Shown: piece after piece, positions 39,560 through 47,906 of the stretch
Layout of the letters: each line of letters starts with the position of its first letter
Numbering within the stretch: the stretch's first letter is position 1
From: Clostridiales bacterium
Lineage (GTDB): Bacteria; Bacillota; Clostridia; Christensenellales; CAG-138
Assembly: GCA_024698505.1 (NCBI GenBank)
Contig: JAILRE010000063.1
Span: 1-49,614 of the forward strand
DNA: 49,614 bases
Direction: 5' to 3'
The notes under the pieces: generated by a model
What the model was told of the DNA's origin: nothing
What the model saw: only the letters and a program-made list of their open reading frames with translations
The model's database searches: none
Position numbers and translations under genes: made by a program

Positions 39560-40525
39560 TTATGATGCGGTGACTTCCTCGGCTGCGGCGTCTTCTTCCT
39601 TATCGGACGCGTCGCTTACGGGAGGGATATCGCGCTTCTGGATGAGGTAGATCGTCCTCATGAGCTCGGCGGGAGTCCTGTATTCGCCGGGAAGATCCTC
39701 AGGCTTGACCTCGGGCTTCGCCTCCTCGGCGGGCTCCGCCTCGGTATAGCGGGCTGCGGCGGGGGCGGGCTCGCTCTCCGCGGGCTCGGCGGCGGGTTCC
39801 TCGGGCTGTTCGGTCACGGCCTCGTCGGAAGCCTCCTCTTCGCCGTCTTCATTCTCGTCTTCTTCGTCGTCCTCTTCGCCTTCGCTCTTCTTGGGCTTTT
39901 TGCCCGCGTGCTCCATGCAGGGATCCTTGCAGTCCTCGCAGCTGCAATTGCACTTTTCGATATCGTGGCAGAGCTCCTCGGTCTGCTCCTCGTTATCCTC
40001 GATAACGGTCTTGAGCATATCCTTGAAGGTCTCGGTCTGAGCCGTCAGGTAATCGGTGGTCTTTTTCAGGAGCTCGTTCAGCTCGGCCATGACGTCCTTG
40101 CGCTTTTTGACCTCAAGCTGGGAGGCGATGATCGTGCGCTCGACGTAGATGTTCGCGTCCGTCCTGATGTTATCGGAATAGCTGTCCGCTTCCTTTTTCT
40201 GAGTCTCCATATAGTCGTCGGCCTCCTTACGGATATTGCCGGCGTCCTCATCGGCCTTCTTGATAATGCCGTCGGCCTTTTCGTTGGCCTCCTTGACGTG
40301 CTGTTCGGCTTCGTCGATGAGCTTGTCGTGCTGACGGTTGGCCTCGTCCTCTATGCGGCAGGCCGTCCTGTTCGCCTCGGTGAGCGCGCGGACGACGAGA
40401 TTCTCCTGCTCCTTAAGACGGGACACCTCGGCCTCGAGCTCCTCGATGCGCTTCTTCATGCTCTCGTTTTCGGCGTTGCTCTTTTCAAGAAGCTGCGCAA
40501 GCTCTTTAGCTTTCTTACCAAACAT
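39560..40525 (-). CDS. Long coiled-coil protein with a Cys cluster and acidic Pro/Glu-rich tail
   Basis: The 321-residue product is predicted coiled coil over about residues 5-170 (IEELEAEVSRLKEQENLVVR, DAGNIRKEADDYMETQKKEA), similar in texture to DivIVA or ATP-synthase b-type coils, but the DivIVA N-terminal lipid-binding signature is missing. A compact cysteine cluster follows (CHDIEKCNCSCEDCKDPC, about residues 187-204), which might bind a metal. The last third is acidic and rich in Glu, Pro and Ala, probably disordered. It begins 30 bases after ruvB. Role unknown; a scaffold at the division site or nucleoid is conceivable but not shown. Confidence 0.75.
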   Translation of the reverse strand: MFGKKAKELAQLLEKSNAENESMKKRIEELEAEVSRLKEQENLVVRALTEANRTACRIEDEANRQHDKLIDEAEQHVKEANEKADGIIKKADEDAGNIRKEADDYMETQKKEADSYSDNIRTDANIYVERTIIASQLEVKKRKDVMAELNELLKKTTDYLTAQTETFKDMLKTVIEDNEEQTEELCHDIEKCNCSCEDCKDPCMEHAGKKPKKSEGEEDDEEDENEDGEEEASDEAVTEQPEEPAAEPAESEPAPAAARYTEAEPAEEAKPEVKPEDLPGEYRTPAELMRTIYLIQKRDIPPVSDASDKEEDAAAEEVTAS

Positions 40526-40555
40526 TGTGAACCTCCTGTGTATTTGAAAAGTGTA

Positions 40556-41572
40556 TCAGCTGTTTATTTCCGCGGGCACGGGGTAGCCCATATGCTCGTA
40601 CGCTCCGGGAAGGAGCACGCGGCCTCTCGGCGTCCTCGCTATGAACCCGAGCTGTATAAGATACGGCTCGTAAACGTCCTCGATGGTGGTCGCATCCTCG
40701 CCCGTGGAGGCGGCGATGGTGTCAAGGCCCACGGGCCTGCCGCGGAACTTCACTATCATGGATTCCAGCATGCGCCGGTCGACGGCGTCGAGGCCGAGCT
40801 CGTCAATGCCGAGCATCTCGAGCCCGCTCATGGCGGTCGCGCAGTCGATCGTTCCGCTGCCCTTGACCTGAGCGTAATCGCGAACGCGCTTCAGGAGCCT
40901 GTTCGCCACTCGGGGCGTCCCGCGGGAACGGGAAGCTATCTCGAGCGCTCCGTCCTCCGTGATATCGACGTTCAGTATACCCGCGCTCCTCACGATGATC
41001 TCCTTCAGATCCTCGGGCGAATAGAGCTCGAGCTGTTCCTTTATGCCGAACCTGTCGCGAAGGGGGGAGGTCAGAAGGCCGAGCCTCGTCGTCGCTCCTA
41101 CGAGCGTGAATTTCGGAAGCTCCATTCGTAAAGACCTTGCCGAGGGGCCCTTGCCGATGACTATATCGTAAGCGAAATCCTCCATGGCGGGATACAGGAT
41201 CTCCTCAACGCTGGCGTTGAGCCTGTGTATCTCGTCGATGAAGAGGACGTCGCCCTCATTGACGTTGGATAAAATGGCGGCGAGATCGCGGCTGTGCGTG
41301 ATGGCCGGGCCGCTTGTTACGGAGAGCTTGCCGCCCATCTCGTTTGATATGATGGAGGCGAGCGTCGTTTTGCCGAGGCCGGGAGGGCCGTAGAGCAGAA
41401 CGTGATCCAAAGCCTCGCCTCTAAGCTTTGCGGCCTTAATGTATACGCCGATATGCTCCTTTACCGTTGACTGACCGATGTACTCGGAAAGGAAACGGGG
41501 ACGGAGGCTGTATTCGATTTTAGCATCCTCTTCCTGAAAGGACGAGGAGATTATTCTTTCGTCAAAATCCAT
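40556..41572 (-). CDS. ruvB: Holliday junction branch migration helicase RuvB
   Basis: RuvB is the AAA+ motor that drives branch migration with RuvA. The 338-residue product has Walker [12 protein letters not shown], Walker [12 protein letters not shown], sensor 1 [19 protein letters not shown] with the arginine finger region, and a C-terminal winged helix with [15 protein letters not shown]. It begins three bases after ruvA ends. Confidence 0.96.
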   Translation of the reverse strand: MDFDERIISSSFQEEDAKIEYSLRPRFLSEYIGQSTVKEHIGVYIKAAKLRGEALDHVLLYGPPGLGKTTLASIISNEMGGKLSVTSGPAITHSRDLAAILSNVNEGDVLFIDEIHRLNASVEEILYPAMEDFAYDIVIGKGPSARSLRMELPKFTLVGATTRLGLLTSPLRDRFGIKEQLELYSPEDLKEIIVRSAGILNVDITEDGALEIASRSRGTPRVANRLLKRVRDYAQVKGSGTIDCATAMSGLEMLGIDELGLDAVDRRMLESMIVKFRGRPVGLDTIAASTGEDATTIEDVYEPYLIQLGFIARTPRGRVLLPGAYEHMGYPVPAEINS

Positions 41573-41575
41573 AGC

Positions 41576-42166
41576 TTATCGTTTTGAGATCTCCCTGAGT
41601 GCCAGTTTTATCATATCCTCGACCTTGTCGCAGTCGGGAAGGGAAGCGACTATCCTGCCCGCGGCGGCGCCGTCGTAGCCGAGAGAAACGAGCGCGGCGA
41701 TGGCCTCGGTGCGCATGGGGGCGGAGGCTTCTGCCTGAGCGATCCCGGCGACGGAGACGCTGTCCGCGGCGTCGACCTTCTCCTTGAGCTCGAGTATGAC
41801 GCGCGACGCGGTCTTTCTGCCCATGCCCTGCACCCTGTCGAATGCGGCGACGTTATCCGTCATTACGGCAAGCGAAATGTCGGAAGGAGTCAGCACCGAA
41901 AGCACGTTGAGCGCAACCTTCGGCCCGATCCTCGATACGCCTATGAGCTTGCGGAACATCTCCTTTTCGTAGGTGGTCGCAAACCCGTAAAGGGCCACCG
42001 CGTCCTGCGCGATATGAAAATGGGTGTACAGCTTCGCCTCCTGGCCAATGAGCAGGCCCTTCAGCGTGAGCGAACTGCAGAAAAGCTCGAAGCCTATTCC
42101 GTTTGCTTCTATTATCGCGCGGTCGGGGAAGACCTCGCATACCGTTCCTCTGATGTGTGCGTACAT
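41576..42166 (-). CDS. ruvA: Holliday junction DNA helicase subunit RuvA
   Basis: RuvA binds four-way junctions and loads RuvB. The 196-residue product has the N-terminal OB domain (MYAHIRGTVCEVFPDRAIIE), the helix-hairpin-helix motifs with LIGVSRIGPKVALNVLS and VQGMGRKTASRVILELK, and the C-terminal RuvB-contacting domain (EAIAALVSLGYDGAAAGRIV). Its start overlaps the ruvC stop (TAATG). Confidence 0.95.
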   Translation of the reverse strand: MYAHIRGTVCEVFPDRAIIEANGIGFELFCSSLTLKGLLIGQEAKLYTHFHIAQDAVALYGFATTYEKEMFRKLIGVSRIGPKVALNVLSVLTPSDISLAVMTDNVAAFDRVQGMGRKTASRVILELKEKVDAADSVSVAGIAQAEASAPMRTEAIAALVSLGYDGAAAGRIVASLPDCDKVEDMIKLALREISKR

Positions 42167-42663
42167 TATTTTATCCTGTATTCCTCAAGTGTGGGTCCTA
42201 CCGCGCTCGCATGGCAGATCGCGGCGCCGAGAGCGTCGGCCGCGTCGTCGGGCTTGGGAACGGTATTCAGCTTCAGCAGCAGCTTTACCATTGTCTGCAC
42301 CTGGAGCTTGTCCGCGTGTCCGTCGCCCGTGACGCTCAGCTTTATCTGCATGGGCGTGTATTCGTAAAGAGGCAGACCGGCCTGCTGAGCCGCCAGAAGC
42401 GCGACGCCCCTGCCGGCGGCGACCTGGATGGCCGTCTTTGCGTTGTGATAGAAGAAGAGCTCCTCGAACGCGATATGATCGGGCTTGTATCTTTCGATAA
42501 GCATCGTCATGCCGCGGTGAAGCACCTCGAGCCTTTCCGGGAAGGTCTTATCCGATTTGGTCTCGATAACGCCGTAATCGAGCACGGTGAAAACGCCGCG
42601 GTCGAACTTTAAGAGACCGTAGCCCAGTATCGCGTATCCGGGATCGATTCCGAGTATTATCAT
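42166..42663 (-). CDS. ruvC: Holliday junction resolvase RuvC
   Basis: RuvC cuts Holliday junctions. The 165-residue product has the RNase H-like fold with the catalytic acids visible as ILGIDPGYAILGYG (D7), FEELFFYHNAKTAIQVAAGR (first Glu) and KPDDAADALGAAICHA near the end. It is the first gene of the ruvC-ruvA-ruvB-coiled-coil operon, divergent from the sporulation block. AGGAAGG precedes the start. Confidence 0.95.
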   Translation of the reverse strand: MIILGIDPGYAILGYGLLKFDRGVFTVLDYGVIETKSDKTFPERLEVLHRGMTMLIERYKPDHIAFEELFFYHNAKTAIQVAAGRGVALLAAQQAGLPLYEYTPMQIKLSVTGDGHADKLQVQTMVKLLLKLNTVPKPDDAADALGAAICHASAVGPTLEEYRIK

Positions 42664-42694
42664 TGTATTCCTTCCTGACGGATTTACCCTTCCT

Positions 42695-42723
42695 ATCTTA
42701 ACATGAAAACCGATAATTTACAA
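42695..42723 (-). promoter_or_regulatory. Likely SigA promoter of the ruvC operon
   Basis: On the minus strand TTGTAA (42718-42723) and TAAGAT (42695-42700) are 17 bases apart, about 31 bases before the ruvC start. Confidence 0.5.
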
Positions 42724-42751
42724 GCATATTGATAAAACTAAATCATATCCC
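42724..42751 (+). promoter_or_regulatory. Candidate SigE-type promoter of the ytfI-like operon
   Basis: GCATATT (42724-42730) followed by CATATCCC (42744-42751) gives ATA-N16-ATA, the spacing typical of SigE promoters; the -35 box fits well and the -10 box moderately. The downstream genes ytfJ and dacF belong to sporulation, which supports the idea. Confidence 0.35.
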
Positions 42752-42772
42752 GAATACAAGGAGGAATACGCT

Positions 42773-43363
42773 TTGATACTTTTGATCGCGGCGTCGGCTT
42801 TGCTTTCGCTCATAGCGTTTTTTCTGATCGTTCCGAAAAAGACGAAGCTCGAAGCCTCTGTAAAGACTGTCGGAACCGAGATAGGATTGACCTTCTTTCC
42901 TTTCTTCGGCCTGATCGGCGTTACGCTGAGATACTCGATCGGATTCAAACCGGGAACGGGATTCTTTATGATCGGCCCCAAGGGCGAAAGCAAGCCATTG
43001 AAGGCTCCGAAAAGGAGCGAGACGCCTCACGTTTTTAAGGCGCTGAAGGCAAAAAGCATAAGCGTAAACGCCGAGGTCGGGCTGGATTCGAGACCGGATC
43101 TTTCGGTGCTGGCTGCGGGGAGCCTTGAGACCATACTCGATATGGCGCTGCTCGCCTTTTTGAAGATACCTCCCGAAGTATCGATACGCCCGTATTTCGG
43201 CGGAGACCGCTTCGAGCTTCTTATCGACGGAATAATGAAACTCAATGTGGGGAAACTTATCGTAGAGATCATCAAAACCAAAAGGAGAAAGAAAAATGAG
43301 TCATCCGATAGAAAACATAATGCAGTCCTCGATGGAGCACATCAAGAAGCTTGCAGACGTTAA
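42773..43363 (+). CDS. DUF2953-like membrane protein (YtfI type)
   Basis: The start is a TTG with AAGGAGG eight bases upstream. The 196-residue product has an N-terminal membrane helix (residues 2-22) and a soluble part that fits DUF2953 proteins such as YtfI, which commonly precede ytfJ: TLRYSIGFKPGTGFFMI, LKAKSISVNAEVGLDSRPDL and IRPYFGGDRFELLIDGIMKL with KLIVEIIK at the end. The frame then continues 24 residues through the start of ytfJ and overlaps it by 68 bases, which is unusual; the family normally ends near the KTKRRKK segment. Confidence 0.75.
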   Translation: MILLIAASALLSLIAFFLIVPKKTKLEASVKTVGTEIGLTFFPFFGLIGVTLRYSIGFKPGTGFFMIGPKGESKPLKAPKRSETPHVFKALKAKSISVNAEVGLDSRPDLSVLAAGSLETILDMALLAFLKIPPEVSIRPYFGGDRFELLIDGIMKLNVGKLIVEIIKTKRRKKNESSDRKHNAVLDGAHQEACRR

Positions 43364-43805
43364 CACGGTAATAGGCACGCCCCTTATGGCGGACGACAGC
43401 ACCATGATACTGCCCGTATCGAGAGTGAGCCTCGGAATGCTGGTGGGAGGCGGCGAATACCTAATGGCGCAGAGCGGGAAGCGCAGTTCGGTCGAGATAA
43501 ACGTCGACGGCAATTATCCCTTCATCGGCGCGTCGACGGTCGGCATGAGCCTTACTCCGCTCGCGTTCCTCTCCGTTCAGAACGGCACGGTTCGCGTGCT
43601 TCAGGCCAAGCAGGAATGTCCCTCCGACAGGCTGATCGACATTATCCCGCAGATGATTGAGACCGCCGAAAGGCTGATAAGGGAATACATGGGCGACAGC
43701 GGATGCGAATGCGAAAAGAAGAAGGCCGAGGAAACGAAGAACGGCAATAAGGGCAGGGTGGAGATCCGCCTCGGCGAAAACGGGAACGAAAACAGGGAGC
43801 AGTAA
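43296..43805 (+). CDS. ytfJ: Spore protein YtfJ (GerW family)
   Basis: YtfJ/GerW is a spore-former protein needed for proper germination in B. subtilis. The 169-residue product has the family core: MSHPIENIMQSSMEHIKKLA, VNTVIGTPLMADDSTMILPV, SRVSLGMLVGGGEY, YPFIGASTVGMSLTPLAFLS, followed by a Lys/Glu-rich tail. GGAGAAAG lies upstream of the ATG. It is followed directly by dacF, as in bacilli. Confidence 0.9.
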   Translation: MSHPIENIMQSSMEHIKKLADVNTVIGTPLMADDSTMILPVSRVSLGMLVGGGEYLMAQSGKRSSVEINVDGNYPFIGASTVGMSLTPLAFLSVQNGTVRVLQAKQECPSDRLIDIIPQMIETAERLIREYMGDSGCECEKKKAEETKNGNKGRVEIRLGENGNENREQ

Positions 43806-43811
43806 CGATTT

Positions 43812-44939
43812 ATGAACAGATGGTGGATAAAGGCCGCCGCCGTACTCATGGCAATGTTCGGCGCGGCGATGACGGCCCTTGCTCCCAAGGCAAAGGTGAC
43901 TTTCCCCACTATGGCCTCCGCGATGGCGCTGATCGAGGCGGAAAGCGGGAAAGTGCTGTATTCGCAGGCGGCCGATATGCCCCTTCCCATGGCGAGCACC
44001 ACCAAGATAATGACGGCGCTCGTCGTGCTTGAAAACTGTGATATGGACGAGGAAGTAAAGATACCTGCCGAGGCAGTCGGCACGGAGGGCTCGTCCATTT
44101 ATCTTAAGGAGGGGGAGAGCATGAGCGTGAAGGATCTTCTGTACGGGCTCATGCTCTCCTCGGGCAACGACGCGGCGGTGGCGCTCGCGGTGCATACCGC
44201 GGGCTCCGTCGAGGCGTTCGTCGGAATGATGAACGGGCGCGCGCTTGCCATGGGGCTTGAGAAAACGCGGTTCGTCACACCGAACGGGCTTCATTCCGAC
44301 GGTCACTGCACGACGGCGCTCGAGCTCTGCATGACGGCGAGGGAAGCGCTTGCGAACGAGCATTTCCGCGAGATAGTATCGACGAAATACTACCGTACAG
44401 AAACGGGGAGCGTTCCGCGCACGTTCAAGAACAAGAACAGCCTCCTTTGGAATTACGACGGCGCGTTCGGAGTCAAGACCGGCTACACCATGGCCGCAGG
44501 ACGCTGCCTCGTTTTCGGAGCCGAGCGGGACGGTATGACGGTTATCGGAGCGGTCCTTAACTGCAGGCCGATGTTCGAGACCGCCGCGAAGCTGATGGAT
44601 CTCGCCTTCGAAAACTACGTCAAGGAGACCGTCGTAAGAGAAGGCGACCCGATAGGCACTGCAATTATTGAAAACGGCGAAGATGCCCTCTTGGAAGTTG
44701 CGGCAAAAGATAGTATAATAGACGTGCTGGAGAATGCCGAAAAGCGCACTTACACTATCGAGACCGAGCTTTACGAGGGCCTCAGGGCGCCGATCAGGGC
44801 GGGGGACGAGATAGGCTCGCTCACCGTAAAATGCGGCGAGGAGACCGTGGGCGCGACCAAGCTCGTTGCCGTGAATTCGATCGCGGAGCGCGGATTCGAT
44901 CACTGGTGGAGGCTTCTTATTTCGGCGTTCGCGGCGTAA
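43812..44939 (+). CDS. dacF: Sporulation-type D-alanyl-D-alanine carboxypeptidase (DacF/DacB)
   Basis: A penicillin-binding protein that trims D-Ala from peptidoglycan stem peptides and sets spore cortex cross-linking. The 375-residue product has a signal peptide (about residues 1-25), the SxxK motif STTK (S62, K65), SGN (S117-N119) and KTG (K222-G224), and the class C-terminal domain from about residue 270. It follows ytfJ by six bases. In B. subtilis dacF is followed by spmA-spmB; these are missing here and rluB follows. Confidence 0.92.
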   Translation: MNRWWIKAAAVLMAMFGAAMTALAPKAKVTFPTMASAMALIEAESGKVLYSQAADMPLPMASTTKIMTALVVLENCDMDEEVKIPAEAVGTEGSSIYLKEGESMSVKDLLYGLMLSSGNDAAVALAVHTAGSVEAFVGMMNGRALAMGLEKTRFVTPNGLHSDGHCTTALELCMTAREALANEHFREIVSTKYYRTETGSVPRTFKNKNSLLWNYDGAFGVKTGYTMAAGRCLVFGAERDGMTVIGAVLNCRPMFETAAKLMDLAFENYVKETVVREGDPIGTAIIENGEDALLEVAAKDSIIDVLENAEKRTYTIETELYEGLRAPIRAGDEIGSLTVKCGEETVGATKLVAVNSIAERGFDHWWRLLISAFAA

Positions 44940-44961
44940 TAAGCGAACGGAGCCATGGGAA

Positions 44962-45666
44962 TTGAGACTTCAGAAATACCTTGCAGACGCGGGTATCGCC
45001 TCCCGCAGAAAATGCGAGGAGCTAATAAAAGAGGGAAGGGTTAAGGTCAACGGCCTTACCGCAGAAATAGGCGCCACCGTCGGCGAGGGCGACGCCGTTT
45101 TCCTTGACGGCAAAAAGGTCGAAGCCGCGGCCGAGAAGGTCGTTTACGCATTCTATAAGCCGAAGAACGTCATCTGCACCTCCGCCGAGGATGAGGACAG
45201 GGTTAAGGTCCTCGACTATTTCAGGGACGAGGGGCAGAGGCTCTATACCGTCGGGCGCTTGGACTATGATTCCGAGGGCCTGATTTTCGTTACCAACGAC
45301 GGCGACCTTGCGGAGAGGCTCACGCATCCCCGCTATATGAAGTCCAAGACCTACCGCGTGCTCTGCTCAGGGCAGGTGTCGAGGCAGGACGAGAGGACGC
45401 TCAAAAACGGCGTCATGCTGGAGGACGGCATGACGGCTCCCGCCGCGGTGCGGGTGCTTAAAAGCGGCAGGGAGAGGAGCGAAATACTGATCTCCATCCA
45501 CGAGGGCCGCAACCGCCAGGTCAGGCGAATGATGGCGGCGATCGGGCACGACACCATTAAGCTCTGCCGCATCGCGATAGGCGACGTGGAGCTCGGCTCC
45601 ATGAAGCCGGGGGAGAAGCGCCTTCTGACAAAGGAAGAGATCGACAGCTTTTCCAAGAACGATTGA
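44962..45666 (+). CDS. rluB: 23S rRNA pseudouridine synthase RluB-type
   Basis: The 234-residue product has an N-terminal S4 domain (RLQKYLADAGIASRRKCEEL) and the RsuA-family catalytic motif GRLDYDSEGLIFVTNDG with its Asp, then GRNRQVRRMMAAIGH. This family modifies 23S rRNA (RluB, RluE) or 16S rRNA (RsuA). A location after dacF and an RsuA-type motif favour RluB. The start is a TTG at 44962 with GGGA upstream, and no better start exists. Confidence 0.9.
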   Translation: MRLQKYLADAGIASRRKCEELIKEGRVKVNGLTAEIGATVGEGDAVFLDGKKVEAAAEKVVYAFYKPKNVICTSAEDEDRVKVLDYFRDEGQRLYTVGRLDYDSEGLIFVTNDGDLAERLTHPRYMKSKTYRVLCSGQVSRQDERTLKNGVMLEDGMTAPAAVRVLKSGRERSEILISIHEGRNRQVRRMMAAIGHDTIKLCRIAIGDVELGSMKPGEKRLLTKEEIDSFSKND

Positions 45667-45820
45667 GCCCGCGGCGGCGTATTCAACGAAAAAATATATT
45701 CGACAAAACGCTGTTTTTGAGGCAGGAGAAAAGATATAAGCGTCGAATTATGGAAATTGGGAAGGATTGAGGCAGGGCATTTTCTGCCGCGATCTTGTCA
45801 TATAACCAGGAGGGTCCGTA

Positions 45821-46276
45821 ATGCTTAAAGAATCATTAACGGTATTGGGAATCGGCTTTTCGGTGGTATTCATCGGACTGCTCTGCCTTATTGGGATCAT
45901 CTATCTGATGAGCTTTATCGTCAGCCTTGTCAGGCAGGAAGGCAAGCACGCGAAGAGGAACGAAGAGCATCCGCATCTTCTTGACGACGATCTCGATCTC
46001 GTCGCGCCCGTATCTTATAGGACGGGCGGACTTCCCGCTTCCGGCGAGAAGCGCCGCGAGACCGTAGCCGCCGTTTCCGCCGCCATCGCGGAGTATCTGG
46101 GCGAGGACGTCTCGGGTATCAAGATCCATTCCATTAGGCGCGTCGGCGCTGAAAACGAAGCCGCAGCCCCCGCGGACAGGCGGGAGCTCGTCGCCGTCAT
46201 CTCCGCCGCGATAGCGACCGAGCTCGGCACGGACGTTTCCGGCATCCGCATCCATTCCATACGAAAAGTTGCCTGA
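45821..46276 (+). CDS. oadG: Sodium-pump decarboxylase gamma subunit-like protein (OadG), duplicated C-terminal motif
   Basis: The 151-residue product has a membrane helix at about residues 8-38 (LGIGFSVVFIGLLCLIGIIY) typical of OadG, a charged segment with LLDDDLDLVAP, and a C-terminal part of two copies of a 32-residue unit: RRETVAAVSAAIAEYLGEDV then IRRVG, and RRELVAVISAAIATELGTDV then IRKVA. Most OadG-like proteins carry one such unit. AGGAGG precedes the ATG by six bases. It leads the decarboxylase operon. Confidence 0.8.
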   Translation: MLKESLTVLGIGFSVVFIGLLCLIGIIYLMSFIVSLVRQEGKHAKRNEEHPHLLDDDLDLVAPVSYRTGGLPASGEKRRETVAAVSAAIAEYLGEDVSGIKIHSIRRVGAENEAAAPADRRELVAVISAAIATELGTDVSGIRIHSIRKVA

Positions 46277-46343
46277 GCTTTCTCTCGGGCGTCTTATTAT
46301 ATTAAAAAGTGAAAAATCGGCGAAAGCCGTTTCGGAGGTCAAT

Positions 46344-46697
46344 ATGCGTAAATTTCTGGTCAATGTAAACGGTACCTCTTACGAAGTAGAGGTCGAGGAA
46401 CTCAAGGGCGACGTCAAACCCGCCGCTGCCGCTCCCAAAGCTCCCGAAGCTCCCGCTCCCGCCGCCCCCAAGGCCGCAGGCGCCGCAGAGACCATTTCCG
46501 CACCCATGCCCGGCACCATTGTCGGCATCAACGTCAAGGTCGGCGACAGCTTCAAGCGCGGACAAGTCCTGCTCGTGCTCGAGGCCATGAAGATGGAGAA
46601 CGAGATACTCGCTCCCCGCGACGGCCGCGTCGTCAACATCAACACTCAGAAGGGTTCCAGCGTAAACTCCGGAGACGTTCTCATTGCTTTTGAATAA
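46344..46697 (+). CDS. Biotin carboxyl carrier protein of the decarboxylase
   Basis: The 117-residue product starts MRKFLVNVNGTSYEVEVEEL, followed by a Pro/Ala linker (residues 25-48) and a biotinyl domain with ISAPMPGTIVGINVKVGDSF and EAMKMEN, where K83 is the biotin site. It is the mobile carboxyl carrier between OadA and OadB. The ATG at 46344 has GGAGG five bases upstream; a longer frame starting within oadG is rejected. Confidence 0.92.
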   Translation: MRKFLVNVNGTSYEVEVEELKGDVKPAAAAPKAPEAPAPAAPKAAGAAETISAPMPGTIVGINVKVGDSFKRGQVLLVLEAMKMENEILAPRDGRVVNINTQKGSSVNSGDVLIAFE

Positions 46698-46711
46698 GCA
46701 TCTTGTAAGAC

Positions 46712-47890
46712 ATGGAATCTATCATCTCATTCTTAAAAGAATCGGGCTTCTACCGGCTCTTTACGTCGGGTGATACCGCTTGGTGGGCAACGCTCGTTAT
46801 GATCGGCGTGGCCTGCCTGCTGCTGTATCTCGCGATCGTCAAGAAGTTCGAGCCCATGCTGCTGCTGCCTATCGCGTTCGGAATGCTGCTCAGCAACCTT
46901 CCCGGCGCGGGGATGTATCATCCCGATCTTTTCGCGGGCGGCCACGTGGCGTGGGAGGGCTTCTCCGAGTCGGCCGGTCTGATCGATTACCTGTATCTGG
47001 GAGTCAAGCTCGGCATTTACCCCTGCCTGATATTCCTGGGCGTCGGCGCTATGACGGATTTCGGTCCCCTCATCGCCAACCCCAAGAGCCTGCTCCTCGG
47101 CGCTGCCGCGCAGTTCGGCATATTCGTCGCGTTCATCGGCGCTAAGCTTCTGGGCTTTACCGACGGCGTCGCCGCCTCCATCGGCATCATCGGCGGCGCG
47201 GACGGCCCCACGGCGATATTCGTCACCTCGAAGCTCGCCCCCGAGTATCTGGGCTCCATCGCTATCGCGGCTTACTCCTATATGGCGCTCGTTCCTTTGA
47301 TCCAGCCTCCCGTCATGAAGCTCCTGACGACGAGGAAGGAACGCCAGATCGTAATGCAGCAGCTTCGTCCCGTCTCCAAGACGGAGAAGATAGTCTTCCC
47401 GATAGTAGTCACCATATTCACCGCGCTCCTCGTGCCCTCCGCGGCAAGCCTCGTTGGCATGCTCATGCTGGGCAATCTTCTGAGGGAGAGCGGCGTGGTC
47501 GACAGGCTCGGCAAGACCGCGCAGAACGAGCTTATGAATATCGTCACGATATTCCTCGGCATCAGCGTCGGCGCTACCGCTACCGCAAAGATGTTCCTCA
47601 GGCTCGATACCCTCGGCATTTTCGCAATGGGCATCAGCGCGTTCATATTCGGCACGGCGGGCGGCCTGCTTCTCGGCAAGCTCATGTGCTGGCTTACGAA
47701 GGGCAAGATCAATCCCCTCATCGGCTCTGCGGGCGTTTCCGCCGTTCCCATGGCGGCGAGGGTCTCCCAGGTCGTCGGGCAGAAGGAGAACCCCTCGAAC
47801 TTCCTGCTCATGCACGCAATGGGCCCCAACGTCGCGGGTGTTATAGGCTCCGCGATAGCCGCGGGCGTATTCCTTGCTTTGTTCAGTTGA
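46712..47890 (+). CDS. oadB: Oxaloacetate decarboxylase beta subunit, Na+ pump
   Basis: OadB decarboxylates carboxybiotin and pumps Na+ across the membrane. The 392-residue product has about nine to ten membrane helices and the family regions [40 protein letters not shown] (with the essential Asp) and [18 protein letters not shown], and [19 protein letters not shown]-like [18 protein letters not shown] near the end. Order after the carrier protein is standard. Confidence 0.94.
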   Translation: MESIISFLKESGFYRLFTSGDTAWWATLVMIGVACLLLYLAIVKKFEPMLLLPIAFGMLLSNLPGAGMYHPDLFAGGHVAWEGFSESAGLIDYLYLGVKLGIYPCLIFLGVGAMTDFGPLIANPKSLLLGAAAQFGIFVAFIGAKLLGFTDGVAASIGIIGGADGPTAIFVTSKLAPEYLGSIAIAAYSYMALVPLIQPPVMKLLTTRKERQIVMQQLRPVSKTEKIVFPIVVTIFTALLVPSAASLVGMLMLGNLLRESGVVDRLGKTAQNELMNIVTIFLGISVGATATAKMFLRLDTLGIFAMGISAFIFGTAGGLLLGKLMCWLTKGKINPLIGSAGVSAVPMAARVSQVVGQKENPSNFLLMHAMGPNVAGVIGSAIAAGVFLALFS

Positions 47891-47906
47891 GAAAGGATCT
47901 GTTGAT

